This document shows positions 9,759-19,316 of a stretch of 28,372 bases of DNA, piece by piece. A model generated the notes under the pieces. It ran no database searches and was not told the DNA's origin. It saw only the letters and a program-made list of their open reading frames with translations. Where the stretch lies: NCBI GenBank assembly GCA_001430745.1, contig KQ481995.1, positions 165,583 to 193,954 of the forward strand, read 5' to 3'. Source of the stretch: Auxenochlorella pyrenoidosa (Eukaryota > Chlorophyta > Trebouxiophyceae > Chlorellales > Chlorellaceae). The first letter of the stretch is position 1, and each line of letters starts with the position of its first letter. A program made the position numbers and the translations under genes.

Positions 9759-11225
9759 TCACCTGCCCGGCGCATGCTGCCGCGCCGCCTCTGCTCCTGC
9801 CGCCGGCCGCTGCTGCTGGCAGGGCACGCACTGGCCGTGGCCCAATGCCGCCGCTGCCGCTGCCGCCGCCGCCATGTCCGGAACCTCTTGCTCCAGAAGA
9901 CTCATGGAGATGGGCCGACCACCCGGGCCCATGCCTGCGCAAAGACCAAACAAAGGGGGCAGCGTAAGCGACACATGCAGGTCCCGGCAGCTCTGTCCAG
10001 TCATGGCAGCACCCAGCAGATCTCGATCGAGAGCCTGCACCCTGCCTGCGCACAGCGGCGGCCTGGCGCAAGCACAAGGTTGGAGCACAGGGCCAGGCTG
10101 CTCGCCAACCTTGGCAAGAGCACGCGTCAGACCGGCCCCTTGGCACTTGCTCGCCGTGCTTCCTGACAAAGCAGACGTCCGGTTCACCAGACAGGCAAGC
10201 CGCTCACCGATCATGGCATTCATGACGAGCACCTCCCAGTCCCCACCAGTTAGGTTGTACAGTAGGGTGGAACGCAGGCCGCCCTTGCGCACAACCTGCA
10301 GACCGGCACAGTGTGTGTGTGTGTGTGCGTGTGTGCGCGCGCGTGGTGGTGTTGTGTGTGTGAGACCCACCAGCCGCCCGGCGGCCGCACAAACGCAGGC
10401 GCCCCCCCCCCCCCCCCCCCGTCGCGGGTCGCGTTTGTGTGCCGTGGGTGGGTGGGTGGGTTGGGGGCTTGGGGGCACAAGTCGCTTGCACTTGTTGCTG
10501 CGCAGCGGCTTCCAGCTCGGGACGGGAAGAGGGCCCGTGTCGCCACTGGCGCGCAGGCAGCAGTTCGGCAGCTTGGCGGCGAGGGCAGCCGTGGGGCGGG
10601 CCCTCAGCATCACCTGCCGCGTGCGCTCGCAGCCATCCCCAGGCGCCAGTGTCCGGCAGATGCAGCCGCGGCAGACATTTGCAGCCGTGCCCAAGCTCAA
10701 GCCCCTGCACGAAGCCGGCACAACCCTGCAGTTCCACCCCCACCCACTCTTACGCAGACACACACCCCCACAGACACACCCACCCGTACAGTGACGTCGG
10801 ACGACCGCTGGCTGCCGCGCACAGGCAGCGTGACCGTGGCGATGTGCCCCTCTGCGGACAGCGCCACGCTGCTGTTGTACCAAGGGCCGGCCGCCAGCGG
10901 GGCGCCCAGCTCGGCCTTGAATCGCTCGTTGCCCTCGGCTTGGCTGGCCACAAGGCTGCACATATCACAGCCGAGAGGAGGGTCATTGCGAGCGGGTGAG
11001 TTGGGAGGGCAGGGTGCTGGCGGGCAGTTGGGGAGAGAGAACAGGGCAGCTGCGGCAGCTGGGCATGCAGTAACAGGCGTGCAACAGCGCCCAGGGTAGG
11101 AGGGCAGCAGGCAACGAGCTCGCCCACCTCTTGGCCTTGAGATACATCAAGGCATCCGCTGTCGCGTCAGCTGCCATGTACGCGGTGGCACCCACCAGCG
11201 CCATGCCGCCCAGCCGCCGCAGCAT
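9759..11225 (-). CDS. COA1: Coa1-like cytochrome c oxidase assembly protein, complete, 4 exons
   Basis: Coa1 proteins are small inner-mitochondrial-membrane factors for cytochrome c oxidase assembly, related in fold to Tim21. Exons: 11225-11128, 10955-10790, 10295-10208, 9934-9759; 528 nt, 175 residues, all GT-AG, phases agree, ATG at 11225, TGA at 9761-9759. Residues about 5-22 (LGGMALVGATAYMAADAT) form a short N-terminal hydrophobic segment, a candidate membrane anchor. The core reads RFKAELGAPLAAGPWYNSSV, then TVTLPVRGSQRSSDVTV, then RSTLLYNLTGGDWEVLVMNA. The pattern ELGxPL...WYN...PVxGS...R followed by a W-containing strand is what I know of the Coa1 family. The C-terminus is an Ala/Gln-rich tail with no family counterpart that I know. 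The gene is head-to-head with the polymerase gene. The alternative is another Tim21-fold protein. Confidence 0.72.
10310..10470. repeat. (GT)n, poly-C(19) and (GGTG)n composite in COA1-like intron 2
   Basis: Intron 10296-10789 holds GT repeats at 10310-10364, a run of 19 C at 10402-10420 and GGTG repeats at about 10445-10460. The poly-C is flanked by an inverted repeat (GCACAAACGC at about 10387 against GCGTTTGTGTGC at 10431). On the sense strand the C run becomes a G run. Confidence 0.85.
10427..10442 (+). repeat. Dispersed repeat core, copy 1
   Basis: GGTCGCGTTTGTGTGC at 10427-10442 is identical to 17340-17355. Both copies are followed by G/T-rich repeat and, further on, by a CAGCTCGGG motif (10513 and 17497). 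They may belong to one intron-dwelling repeat family. Confidence 0.5.
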
Positions 11226-11791
11226 TGTGCCTGCAAGATGAGGGGAGTGTGAGGCGGGTGGGGTGGCCTAGCAGCAGGCGGCGCCGGTGGCACGCGCTGG
11301 CGGGCAGTGGCGGCAGACGCCAGTGGCGCACCTCTTTCAACTGCGCAGCCTTTACGAAGAAACGAGAGATCTGCTATCAGCGCTCTGACCAATTGAGAGC
11401 AGAAGGATTGGGAGAAGCGAGGAGTGAAAGGCGGGGCAAGCGACGAGGCGCCCTGGCTGCGGTAGAAGATGATTGTTGCGCCTTCAACAACTTCGGATCA
11501 ATAGCAATGGCAAAGACTGCAGGTTTGGTCCGGTAGAATGGTTGCGGCCAAAGTGGCAGCTGATGTCAACATGCGAAGCCCTAGGGCGATCCGTCAGTTT
11601 CTCCTGCTCATAACGTCGACGATGGCTTGGCAAACGTAATACAGGGCACTTCTGGTGCACACACTTGTGACTGCACACCTCCTTTGCCTCTCTGGGCGCT
11701 GCCGGGCCCACAGGGGGCTCGCCGCTTTATTCTGAACATCCAATCGATCTGTATTTTTGCGGCGGTGGCCGCGCTAGCGACCGGCAGGGCC
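11226..11791. promoter_or_regulatory. Divergent promoter region, COA1-like / family X polymerase
   Basis: The two genes start 566 bp apart on opposite strands. The region is less GC-rich in its centre. It contains CCAAT at 11389-11393 on the plus strand and CCAAT on the minus strand (ATTGG at 11405-11409), a facing pair about 15 bp apart. I see no TATA box and no coding exon. A 102-residue frame through 11627-11935 simply runs into polymerase exon 1. Confidence 0.45.
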
Positions 11792-14700
11792 ATGGATGCA
11801 GCGGCGGAGCGGGCGCCCAAGCGGCCGAGAACGGAAACAACGCTGCCGCAAGCAGACAGCAAGCCGCTCACAGGCCTGACCATATTTGTGCCAAAGCATG
11901 GACTGCCACATGGTCCGGCCATGTTTAGACTGTGAGCACAAAACCACACGCACACAAGCCGCGTGGAGATCCAGCCTGCCACCGGCCTGTTGTTGCTTTC
12001 TGGGTGCATTGCCGCCCCTCCTCTCTGCCCTGCTTTGCCATCCCGGCACAACCCCAATGCGTGCAGGTGGAGCAAGAGCGTGCCCTCCGTGGGCGGGGCA
12101 GTCACTCAGGACGAGTCCTGCCCCTGCCTCACCCACGCCATCGTGCCAGCAGCAGCGCCGCCCGGAGCCGGCACAAAGGGCATGGCCGCCAGCGCCAGCA
12201 GCAGCGGCGGGGCCTGGGCAAGCCTGCCGGCGCCCCTGCAACCAGGCGCAGCAGCCGTGCCAGTTGCGCTGTTGTATGTCACCCAGGCCTGGCTCACAGA
12301 CAGCCTGCGCTTTCAGCGGCGGCAGCCCGAGCGTGAGTACCGACCCCCGCCTGCAGCACCCACAGCTGTCGCCGCTGCCACCGGCACGGCTGCTGCTCCT
12401 GCCGCCGCTGGCGGTGCCGCAGCCAGGGGCAGCAGGCGAAGGAGCGGCGGATGGTCAACGGACGAGGGCGGCAGCGACAAAGAGGAGGGGGGCGGCGGCG
12501 GCGGCGCGGGGGACGTGGCCAGCCTGCAGCGCTGGCTGGGGCCGCTGTGGCGGGAGGAGTGCCTGGAGATGGAGAAGGCCGAGCTCATGCTGCAGGTGGG
12601 GTCGGGCCAGGGCTAGCACGGCGGGTGGGGGTGGGGTGGGGGTGGGTGTATGGGTGGGGCTCATGCTGCAGGTGGGGCCAGGCCAGGGAAAGGGGAAGGG
12701 TGAGGTGGGGGGGAAGATGTGGGTGAGCCGGAAAGGGATTTCAGATCTGCTCAGGCAATACACTCCCGGCCCCTAGTGCACGCTCACGCGCCGTCCAGCC
12801 TTGCTGCGCTTCAACCGCTGCCGCCTCCCGCTTCCCCCCCAGCCTCGCTTTCAGCACTGCTCCTGCTGTTGCCCTGGGTGCCTGCAGGGAGACTACGACG
12901 AGGAGCGCTGCCGGCGCATCGGCAACGAGGAGGTGAGCCCGTTCGGGGCCCTCCCACCTCCCCAGCTCCAAGCTCTTCACCGCCCAGCCTACCGTGCATG
13001 CATAAGCAGCCATGCTCTGACGCACCCCCCTGCACCTCACCTCACCCCAACTCGCCTCTCTCTTGGATGCTTTGTTGTTCACCTCACTGCAGTTCAACCC
13101 CCTCCAGCGGCCGCTGCAGGCGCTGCGGGAGCTGAAGCAGCCGTGCCCTGACGACGCACCTTCCTTTTCTCCACTACAATTTAATCATCCTTTCCCGGCA
13201 GGTGGTGCAGGCGCTGCGGGAGCTGAGGCAGTACGAGGAGGCGCTCAACGGCGCGACGCTCGTCACGCCCGCGGGACTCAAGCGGGACAACCACAAGGCG
13301 GGTGCTGCCCCCGGGGTGCTGGCTTGCTTGAGGATGTGGTTGCTGGCTGAAGGACGTGCCAGGCCAGGGGGTGTGCTGGCTTGAGGATATGCCGGACTGC
13401 GTCTGGGTGCTGGACCTGTGGTGTGGCAGACCCGTGGCTGCCGGACCAGAGGGTGTTGGAACTGATGACTTGAATCTGCCCCGGGGTGCCGGACCAGAGG
13501 GTGTGGAGCAGGTGGAATTTCATTGACCAATTTGACGTTATTAAAGCAGTCCTTCTCCTGCTTGAGTTCTGGCATGCCGGCCTGCCGGCACGGCGGCACG
13601 TTCACAGAGTGTGTGCACAAGGCTGGGTGTGTGTGCGGTCTTGCGCCGTGCACGGTGGCACGTGCACGGCGCGAGTGCGTGCACGCCCACCCAGCCTTGT
13701 TCACACATCCTGGGACGTGTTGCGCGCCGCAAGCGCAGGTCGCCGTCGACAGCCCGGCGCTTAATCAGCTTGCGCCGGTGGACTCACGCTGTCACGCCTG
13801 AGCGGTGCGCATCTATCTCTGATCCCTTCTGGTCCCTACGTCTCCTCCGCGTCTGTCCGCAGTCTCTGGCGTACGCCCAAGCAGCCGCTGCCGTGCGCAC
13901 GTGTGCCTACAAGCTCAAGCCGCCGGTGGTTGCAGGGCAGCTGCCCTACATGGCTGCGGTGAGGCCTGCCTGGTGCCAAGCCCTGAATGAATGCGTGCGG
14001 TGCTTCCGCCCCGTGAAGTGTGCACGGGTTGGACTCCATGTCGGTGTGCTCAGCCCCTGTGGCCCTCCCAACCCTCCAACAATATGGGTGGGAGCCGACC
14101 CCGACAACTCTGATGCCATCATGCAGAGCATTGCCGAGGAGGTGACCGCCATCCTGGCGACTGGGACGTGCACCAAGCTGGAGTGTTTCAGGTGAGGCCA
14201 AGGCGGTGTGTGGGCCCTGATCAGCTTCCTCAACCACGCCCACGGGCGTGCTCTTTGCTTTCCTTTTCCCCTGTGGGGGGGGGCCTGCAAGGAGTGACAC
14301 CTACACAACCGGGAATGAGCCCTCTGGCTCCTACCGTGTGGCCTCTCAACGCTGTTGGCGACAGAAGCCCCTCTGGGCCAACCGCCATTCTGCCTAGGGA
14401 GCGCGCCCCGGCGCCCCTGCTGCCCTGTCATCGCCCGCCACCCGCGCTGCCCCTGCTGGGCCGGCTCCCATTGACCGGCCCTGCCGCCGGGGGCGTCCCC
14501 CCTCCCTCGGGCCCAAGGAGCCAGCGCGCGACTCCCGCGGCTTCTTCCCATTCCTTCCTCCCCTCCCCACCCCACCCCACCACGCATCCCCTCGCCCTCT
14601 CCCGCAGGCGCAACGAGCCGGCGCGCGACTGCAGGGGCTTCTTGCCCCATTAGCCCATCCCCACCCGAACCCACCCCTCCTCCCCTCGCCCTCTCCCGCA

Positions 14701-17700
14701 GGCGCAACGAGGCGGCACGTGACTCCCGGGGCTTCCTGCGCCTTACACCCCACCCCACCCCAATCCGCCCCCACGCCCTTTTGTCCCCCCCCCCCCAGGC
14801 GCAACGAGCCGGCGCGCGATGCCCGGGGCTTCCTGCGCCTCGACAGCGCCGGCGCGGCGGTGCGCCGCCAGTTCTGTCGCCTCAACGGCGTGGGCGCCAA
14901 GACTGCAAGGGCCTGGTGGGAGGCTGGCTGCCGGTGAGGCCGGGGGGCTTGTGTGTATGTGTTGGGGAGGAGAGGGGTGTGGTGTGTATGTGGGTGGAGG
15001 CGTGGGGTGGAGCCGGTGCTTAACCGGGGCCAGGAGCTGCCGTGGGCAAGGGCAGGGTGTGTGGTGAGAGCCGGCGGGCCGTGGCGAGGTCAGGGTGGCG
15101 GGCAGGATGAGCAGAGATCGAATGTCCCGGCAGCGCAACACAGCAGTGCCTGACGTCGCAGGTCCCGCTGCCCGCTGGCGCACCGCCCATGGGCCCTCCC
15201 GCCTCAAGCGTGCAGGACATTTGAGGAGGTGGAGGCGGCGGCGGCGCGGCCGCACCCGCCCTTCAAGCTGACAGAGCACCAGCGATTCTCGCTGCGGCAC
15301 AGGGAGTATTTTTTGGAGGGCACCAGTGAGCCGCTTCCAGGGGCCGCTCCCTGGGGGGCACAGGGTGGATGCTCCTCTGCCAAAGGAACAAACACACCGC
15401 CACCTCAGCACCCGTGTCCTGACGCACGCCCCGGCGCTCCCTTGTCCCTGCCCGATCATAAGCCCCTTGGGGCTGGCTCGTGCGGGCAGGCGCGCAGGCA
15501 TTGAGCGCTCATTGCTTCCAGCTGGCCGCCCTCCCATACCCAGATGCTAAAACCCCTGCCATCTCACCCCGCCCCTTGCTGCCCCCGCAGCTGCCGAGGA
15601 TGTGGCAGAGATGGCAGCTGCGCTAGCAGCCGCCCTGGAGGGCGTGTCGGGCGAGGAGGGGTGGCAGATCGAGCTGGTGGGGGGAAGCCGGCGCAAGCGG
15701 CCAGCGGCCGCCGCTGGTGGCAGCAGGGACACTGGCGCTGCACGTGCAGCCGCGAAGGGCACCGACGCGACACCAGGAGCTGGGCATGGCCACGTAGCTC
15801 TGGCCAAGAGGCAGCAGGATGGGTCGGGGGACAGCCTCCGAGCTCCGGCAGAGGGGCGGGCGGGCGACGGCCTGGCCGCCGGCAGCCCCACCACCGTTGG
15901 CGGCAGCAGCTTCATTGCGGGCATCCTGGCGGGGCGGCACCACGATGCAGACTTTATGATCAGGTACGAATGGATGCCAGTGCAGCTCCGTCCACTTGAT
16001 GTGTTTGATTATTTGGTTGGTTGGTTGGTTGAGCAGGCAGGAGGGCTTGTCAATGCAGCGTGGCCAAGGGATGCGCAGGGCAGGGGACGGCAGCTGGCGG
16101 AGGGGGTGAAGCCGCCCCCTGCCCGGTTGTCAGCCCCTGGTTCTTGGCATGCAAAAGAGCCTTGACCGATTGGTTAGGTAATGGCAGGTGTGCGGGAGGC
16201 CACAGCGCATGCCCCTGGCGCGGGGCAGCCAGGCCTGGCTGCCTGCGCCAACCTCCAAATCTAAGCATCCCACACATCTCACAACCCGCCATGCCCGGCT
16301 GCAGCCACCCCACCTACGCCTGGGACGAGCACTTTGTCGGGGCCCTGAGGGACGAGATGGTGCGCCGGCGGCGCCTGGTGTCCCCCAGCGTGCCCGGCGC
16401 CATGTCCAGCCTGCAGGCAAGAGGGGGAGGCAGAGGGGTCGGGTTTGGGATGCATCCCACGCATAGCCAGCCCGCAGGCCAGAAGCAGCCGCTGTGCCGG
16501 CGCCATGCGGACAGCCAGCCTGCAGGCAAGCAGCTGTTGTGTCGGCACTATCGCTTGCGCCGCCCCGCCGCCCTCGCCCCATGCTCATCACCCGCCGGCG
16601 CACGTGCTTGCCCTTCCCCACCCTCTGTTCACCTCATTGCCGCCCCCTGCGCCGCGCAGTATGGCCGCACCCGGGACCTGGAGTCCAAGCTGCTGCAGGA
16701 GCTGACTGCGGNNNNNNNNNNNNNNNNNNNNNNNNNNNNNNNNNNNNNNNNNNNNNNNNNNNNNNNNNNNNNNNNNNNNNNNNNNNNNNNNNNNNNNNNN
16801 NNNNNNNNNNNNNNNNNNNNNNNNNNNNNNNNNNNNNNNNNNNNNNNNNNNNNNNNNNNNNNNNNNNNNNNNNNNNNNNNNNNNNNNNNNNNNNNNNNNN
16901 NNNNNNNNNNNNNNNNNNNNNNNNNNNNNNNNNNNNNNNNNNNNNNNNNNNNNNNNNNNNNNNNNNNNNNNNNNNNNNNNNNNNNNNNNNNNNNNNNNNN
17001 NNNNNNNNNNNNNNNNNNNNNNNNNNNNNNNNNNNNNNNNNNNNNNNNNNNNNNNNNNNNNNNNNNNNNNNNNNNNNNNNNNNNNNNNNNNNNNNNNNNN
17101 NNNNNNNNNNNNNNNNNNNNNNNNNNNNNNNNNNNNNNNNNNNNNNNNNNNNNNNNNNNNNNNNNNNNNNNNNNNNNNNNNNNNNNNNNNNNNNNNNNNN
17201 NNNNNNNNNNNNNNNNNNNNNNNNNNNNNNNNNNNNNNNNNNNNNNNNNNNNNNNNNNNNNNNNNNNNNNNNNNNNNNNNNNNNNNNNNNNNNNNNNNNN
17301 NNNNNNNNNNNNNNNNNNNNNNNNNNNNNNTTCGGTGCTGGTCGCGTTTGTGTGCGCGTGGTGGTGGTGCTGGTGCTGGTGCTGGTGGTGGTTGGGGTCT
17401 AAGGGGATGAGTCCCTTGTGTTTTTTGGACAGATCCAAGGCCAGCCCAGGGCAGTTCCGAGCCCTCCGGCGGCGCTAAGCCGGCGCCCCGCTTCCCAGCT
17501 CGGGTCACCCACCCCCGAAGGCAGCTCTGCAGTGGTGCTGTGCTCACAACCCACTCACAACCCACTCACAACCCTTACCTCACCCCCCGTACCATGCCAG
17601 GCTGGACCACCTGTTGGCCACCTTCGTCACCTCTGGGGGGCGGTACCGCCGCATCGACATCATCCTTGCCACCCCGGCGCAGCTGCCCTTTGGCCTGATA

Positions 17701-18643
17701 GGCTGGATAGGTGGGCGGGCGCCTGCTGGCCTTCCACCCGGCCTTCACCAGCGAGTGCAAGGGAGGGAAGGGTCTCCTTCATCAAACGCCTGGCCCTCTG
17801 CCGTCGGCTGTTGCAACTCCTGGGCCTGCGCTCCTCTCCTCTCACACGTGCAACTGGCCCCGCCGGCGCCCCCGCACCCCAAACCAACCCTTGCAGGCAG
17901 CGCCATGTTCAACCGCTTCCTGCGGCGCTGCATGGGGCACCGGGGCATGCACCTGAACTCCCACGGGTGAGGCACGCATCTGGCTTGCACCCGGTGCAGG
18001 CCGGGCCCTGCCACTTGCGCGCCACATCACAGTGGTTTCCAGTGCCATCACTTTTTCGTGGGTGCGGCCGAGCCCGCTGGGAATAGGTTTGGGTGCAGCG
18101 CTCTGCTCCCCTGTCGGCTGCGCCTGCTTGCTCCTTGTGTCGCCCCCGGCACGCGGGCCTCACAGCCTCCCTGTCTGCAGAAGAGCGCTGGCATGCACTG
18201 CAGCCAGCACGTGGTTGCCATGACCATGGCACACCCTCACACACACACACCCGCTTCGCAGGCTGTACCGCGTGCGTAGTGGGCGCATCTGTCGCGTGCC
18301 AGACGACGCGCCGCCGCTGCACAGGCGCGGCCACGAGTACTGGCCGCCCGGCTGGGGGCCTGCAGCCTGCAGCGGCGCCAATGGAGCCGCCGCTGGCAGC
18401 AGCAGCGCCGCCCAGCAGGCGCCCGGGGAGGCGCAAATGCCAGCAGCAGCAGCTCAGGAGGCAGCAACTGTGGAAGGCTTGGCGGCGGCATGCCATCCAG
18501 GCGGCCCACTGACCAGTTTGGAGGCGGCAGCAGCAGCCTCCGGGCGTGGCGCCGGCAGCAGGCGGCGGGTGCGGTGCCAGCGTGACGTGTTTGAGCTGCT
18601 GGGGCTGCCCTGGCGGGAGCCGTTCCAGCGAGACATGCCCTAG
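11792..18643 (+). CDS. POLL: Family X DNA polymerase with BRCT domain (Pol lambda/mu-like), gapped
   Basis: The gene encodes a nuclear gap-filling repair polymerase of the base-excision and end-joining type. Exons: 11792-11931, 12067-12595, 12888-12932, 13202-13297, 13863-13958, 14127-14191, 14799-14933, 15216-15325, 15591-15963, 16305-16416, 16660 to the gap at 16711, then 17601-17710, 17897-17966, 18262-18643 (TAG). Phases agree throughout. Residues 27-130 form a BRCT domain ending AWLTDSL. The 8-kDa region includes SIAEEVTAILATGT. The helix-hairpin-helix is FCRLNGVGAKTARAW. Palm metal ligands are D524 and D526 (HHDADFMI) and the Asp of RRIDII after the gap. Downstream are GSAMFNR and DVFELLGLPWREPFQRD at the C-terminus. 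Odd points: about 70 extra residues between GGSRR and DxD, a 75-residue Ala-rich insert before the last motif, and two GC donors (13298, 16417). Plants are known to have Pol lambda; the HDxDF motif is more like Pol mu/TdT. Confidence 0.9.
12583..12690 (+). repeat. 76-bp tandem duplication of the polymerase exon 2 donor
   Basis: GCTCATGCTGCAG|GTGGGG begins at 12583, where it is the exon 2/intron 2 junction, and again at 12659 inside intron 2. Both are followed by C-GGCCAGGG-type sequence. The first copy fits the reading frame; using the second would read through the TAG at 12614-12616. Confidence 0.85.
13116..13231 (+). repeat. 91-bp tandem duplication around polymerase exon 4 start
   Basis: GCAGGCGCTGCGGGAGCTGA followed by A/G and GCAG occurs at 13116-13140 and 13207-13231. 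The second copy is inside exon 4 (VVQALRELRQ). The first copy would read FNPLQRPLQALRELKQ from an acceptor at 13092, but it has no donor that keeps the frame, so I treat it as a dead copy in the intron. Confidence 0.75.
13611..13706. repeat. 96-bp near-palindrome (hairpin) in polymerase intron 4
   Basis: Left arm 13611-13654 and right arm 13661-13706 are imperfect reverse complements around a 6-nt loop (GTGGCA). The outer 18 bp pair with one mismatch (GTGTGCACAAGGCTGGGT against GTGTGAACAAGGCTGGGT), and the inner 12 bp pair perfectly (GCGCCGTGCACG). The intron is 13298-13862. Confidence 0.85.
14511..14820 (+). repeat. Tandem array of four copies of the polymerase exon 7 start
   Basis: Copies start at 14511 (diverged), 14608, 14702 and 14799, with spacings 97, 94 and 97 bp. 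Each has the exon start GCGCAACGAGCCGGCGCGCG or a close variant; the last three are preceded by a pyrimidine tract and CAG. Only the last (14799) continues into the conserved HhH exon. The copy at 14608 meets an in-frame TAG (RNEPARDCRGFLPH then stop), and the copy at 14702 loses the frame after LRL. Confidence 0.9.
16397..16530 (+). repeat. Tandem duplication of the exon 10 GC donor
   Basis: GGCGCCATG...CCAGCCTGCAGGCAAG occurs at 16397-16421, spanning the exon 10 end and its GC splice donor, and at 16499-16530 in the intron. A diverged partial copy (CCAGCCCGCAGGCCAG) lies near 16466. The first copy matches the exon end MSSLQ. Confidence 0.75.
16712..17330. other. Assembly gap (run of N)
   Basis: A run of 619 N interrupts the polymerase gene right after LLQELTA in exon 11. 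The missing part should contain the rest of that exon and the sequence leading to the RRIDII exon. The N count may be an estimate. Confidence 0.99.
17340..17355 (+). repeat. Dispersed repeat core, copy 2, with GTG/CTG repeats
   Basis: The 16-mer is identical to 10427-10442. It is followed by (GTGGTG)n and (CTGGTG)n to about 17395, in the polymerase intron just after the gap. Confidence 0.5.
17543..17574 (+). repeat. Three 11-bp tandem repeats
   Basis: CTCACAACCCA is repeated almost three times, 26 bp upstream of the splice acceptor of the exon at 17601. Confidence 0.85.
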
Positions 18644-19316
18644 CGGCTGCTTCCCTGGCTTGGGGTGTTTAATAGGCGCGTCCTGAAGGCCTTATTGCGC
18701 TCCCAGGGCCGCATGGTTGATGCACTGGAGCGGCAAGCCTGCTTGACGGCATGGCATGTGCACCGCTGGCAGCCTGTAAGCGTGAACTTCACTTATCAGC
18801 AGAAAGCTCACACATACTTCTGGCAAGGGCGCAGGGTGGCAGAAACGTGCCCAGCCTGTCTCGTACACAGCGTCTCAACTGCATGCACAGAGCTGCTTTG
18901 GAAACAAATCAACAGACGAGGAGGTGAGGTCGACTTGCAAGGGCGCAGTTGTAGGATGCTCGGTGCTTGCAAGGCGTGCAGGGAGCGGCATGAGGGCAAT
19001 GACAGCCACAAGGGGCCAGCTGGCAGGGGAATAGCGCGGAAGAGCAAGAAGAGGGCAGCATGGCAGCAACGCCCCTGTTGCAGCTCTGAGCTTGGGGCTG
19101 GGGTTGCAGGCTGCCGTCAGCAGTGTTAGACACCTGGAACAACTGGAATCTGGCAATCCAGGCGCCCTGCAGCCTCTACAAATGTACAGGACGATCTGCG
19201 ACGCGCGCTGTGCGTCCTTGTGGACAATTGCTGCCGAACCGCAGAGAACCACAGCCCATGCCATGAGTGGGGCCTAAGCGTTCGCCTGCAGGCTCAGGTC
19301 GCAGGCTCACTTGGGC
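18644..19316. other. Convergent 3' region of the polymerase and 82-residue genes
   Basis: This region holds the 3' ends of two convergent genes. A 154-residue plus-strand frame (18665-19129) begins with GTG, not ATG, has no family match that I recognise and lies across the polymerase polyadenylation signal, so I do not call it. Nothing else is seen. Confidence 0.5.
18775..18779 (+). terminator. TGTAA polyadenylation signal of the polymerase gene
   Basis: TGTAA, the usual chlorophyte polyadenylation signal, lies 132 bp after the polymerase stop codon on the sense strand. Cleavage would be expected shortly downstream. Confidence 0.5.

Noticed and set aside
9385..10794. 469-residue open frame on the plus strand
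   Set aside because: It lies antisense to the COA1-like gene, whose four exons join in phase and match a known family. The plus frame is low-complexity and has no ATG-linked family features.
12350..12470. Possible short intron inside polymerase exon 2 (GTGAGT at about 12333)
   Set aside because: The reading frame stays open through the region and the nearest acceptors would give an implausibly short or out-of-frame intron. The Ala-rich linker is typical of this genome.
13093..13140. Possible extra polymerase exon (FNPLQRPLQALRELKQ)
   Set aside because: It has an acceptor but no donor keeping the frame with exon 4, and it duplicates exon 4 sequence; treated as a dead duplicate.
14608..14652. 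Alternative exon 7 of the polymerase at the second array copy
   Set aside because: It runs into an in-frame TAG after 14 codons and has no donor before it.
16060..17478. 472-residue frame crossing the N run
   Set aside because: It is open only because the N run contains no stop codons; its ends are intronic.
18665..19129. 154-residue frame after the polymerase stop
   Set aside because: It starts with GTG, has no recognised domain, and spans a TGTAA polyadenylation signal at 18775, so it is more likely 3' UTR and spacer.
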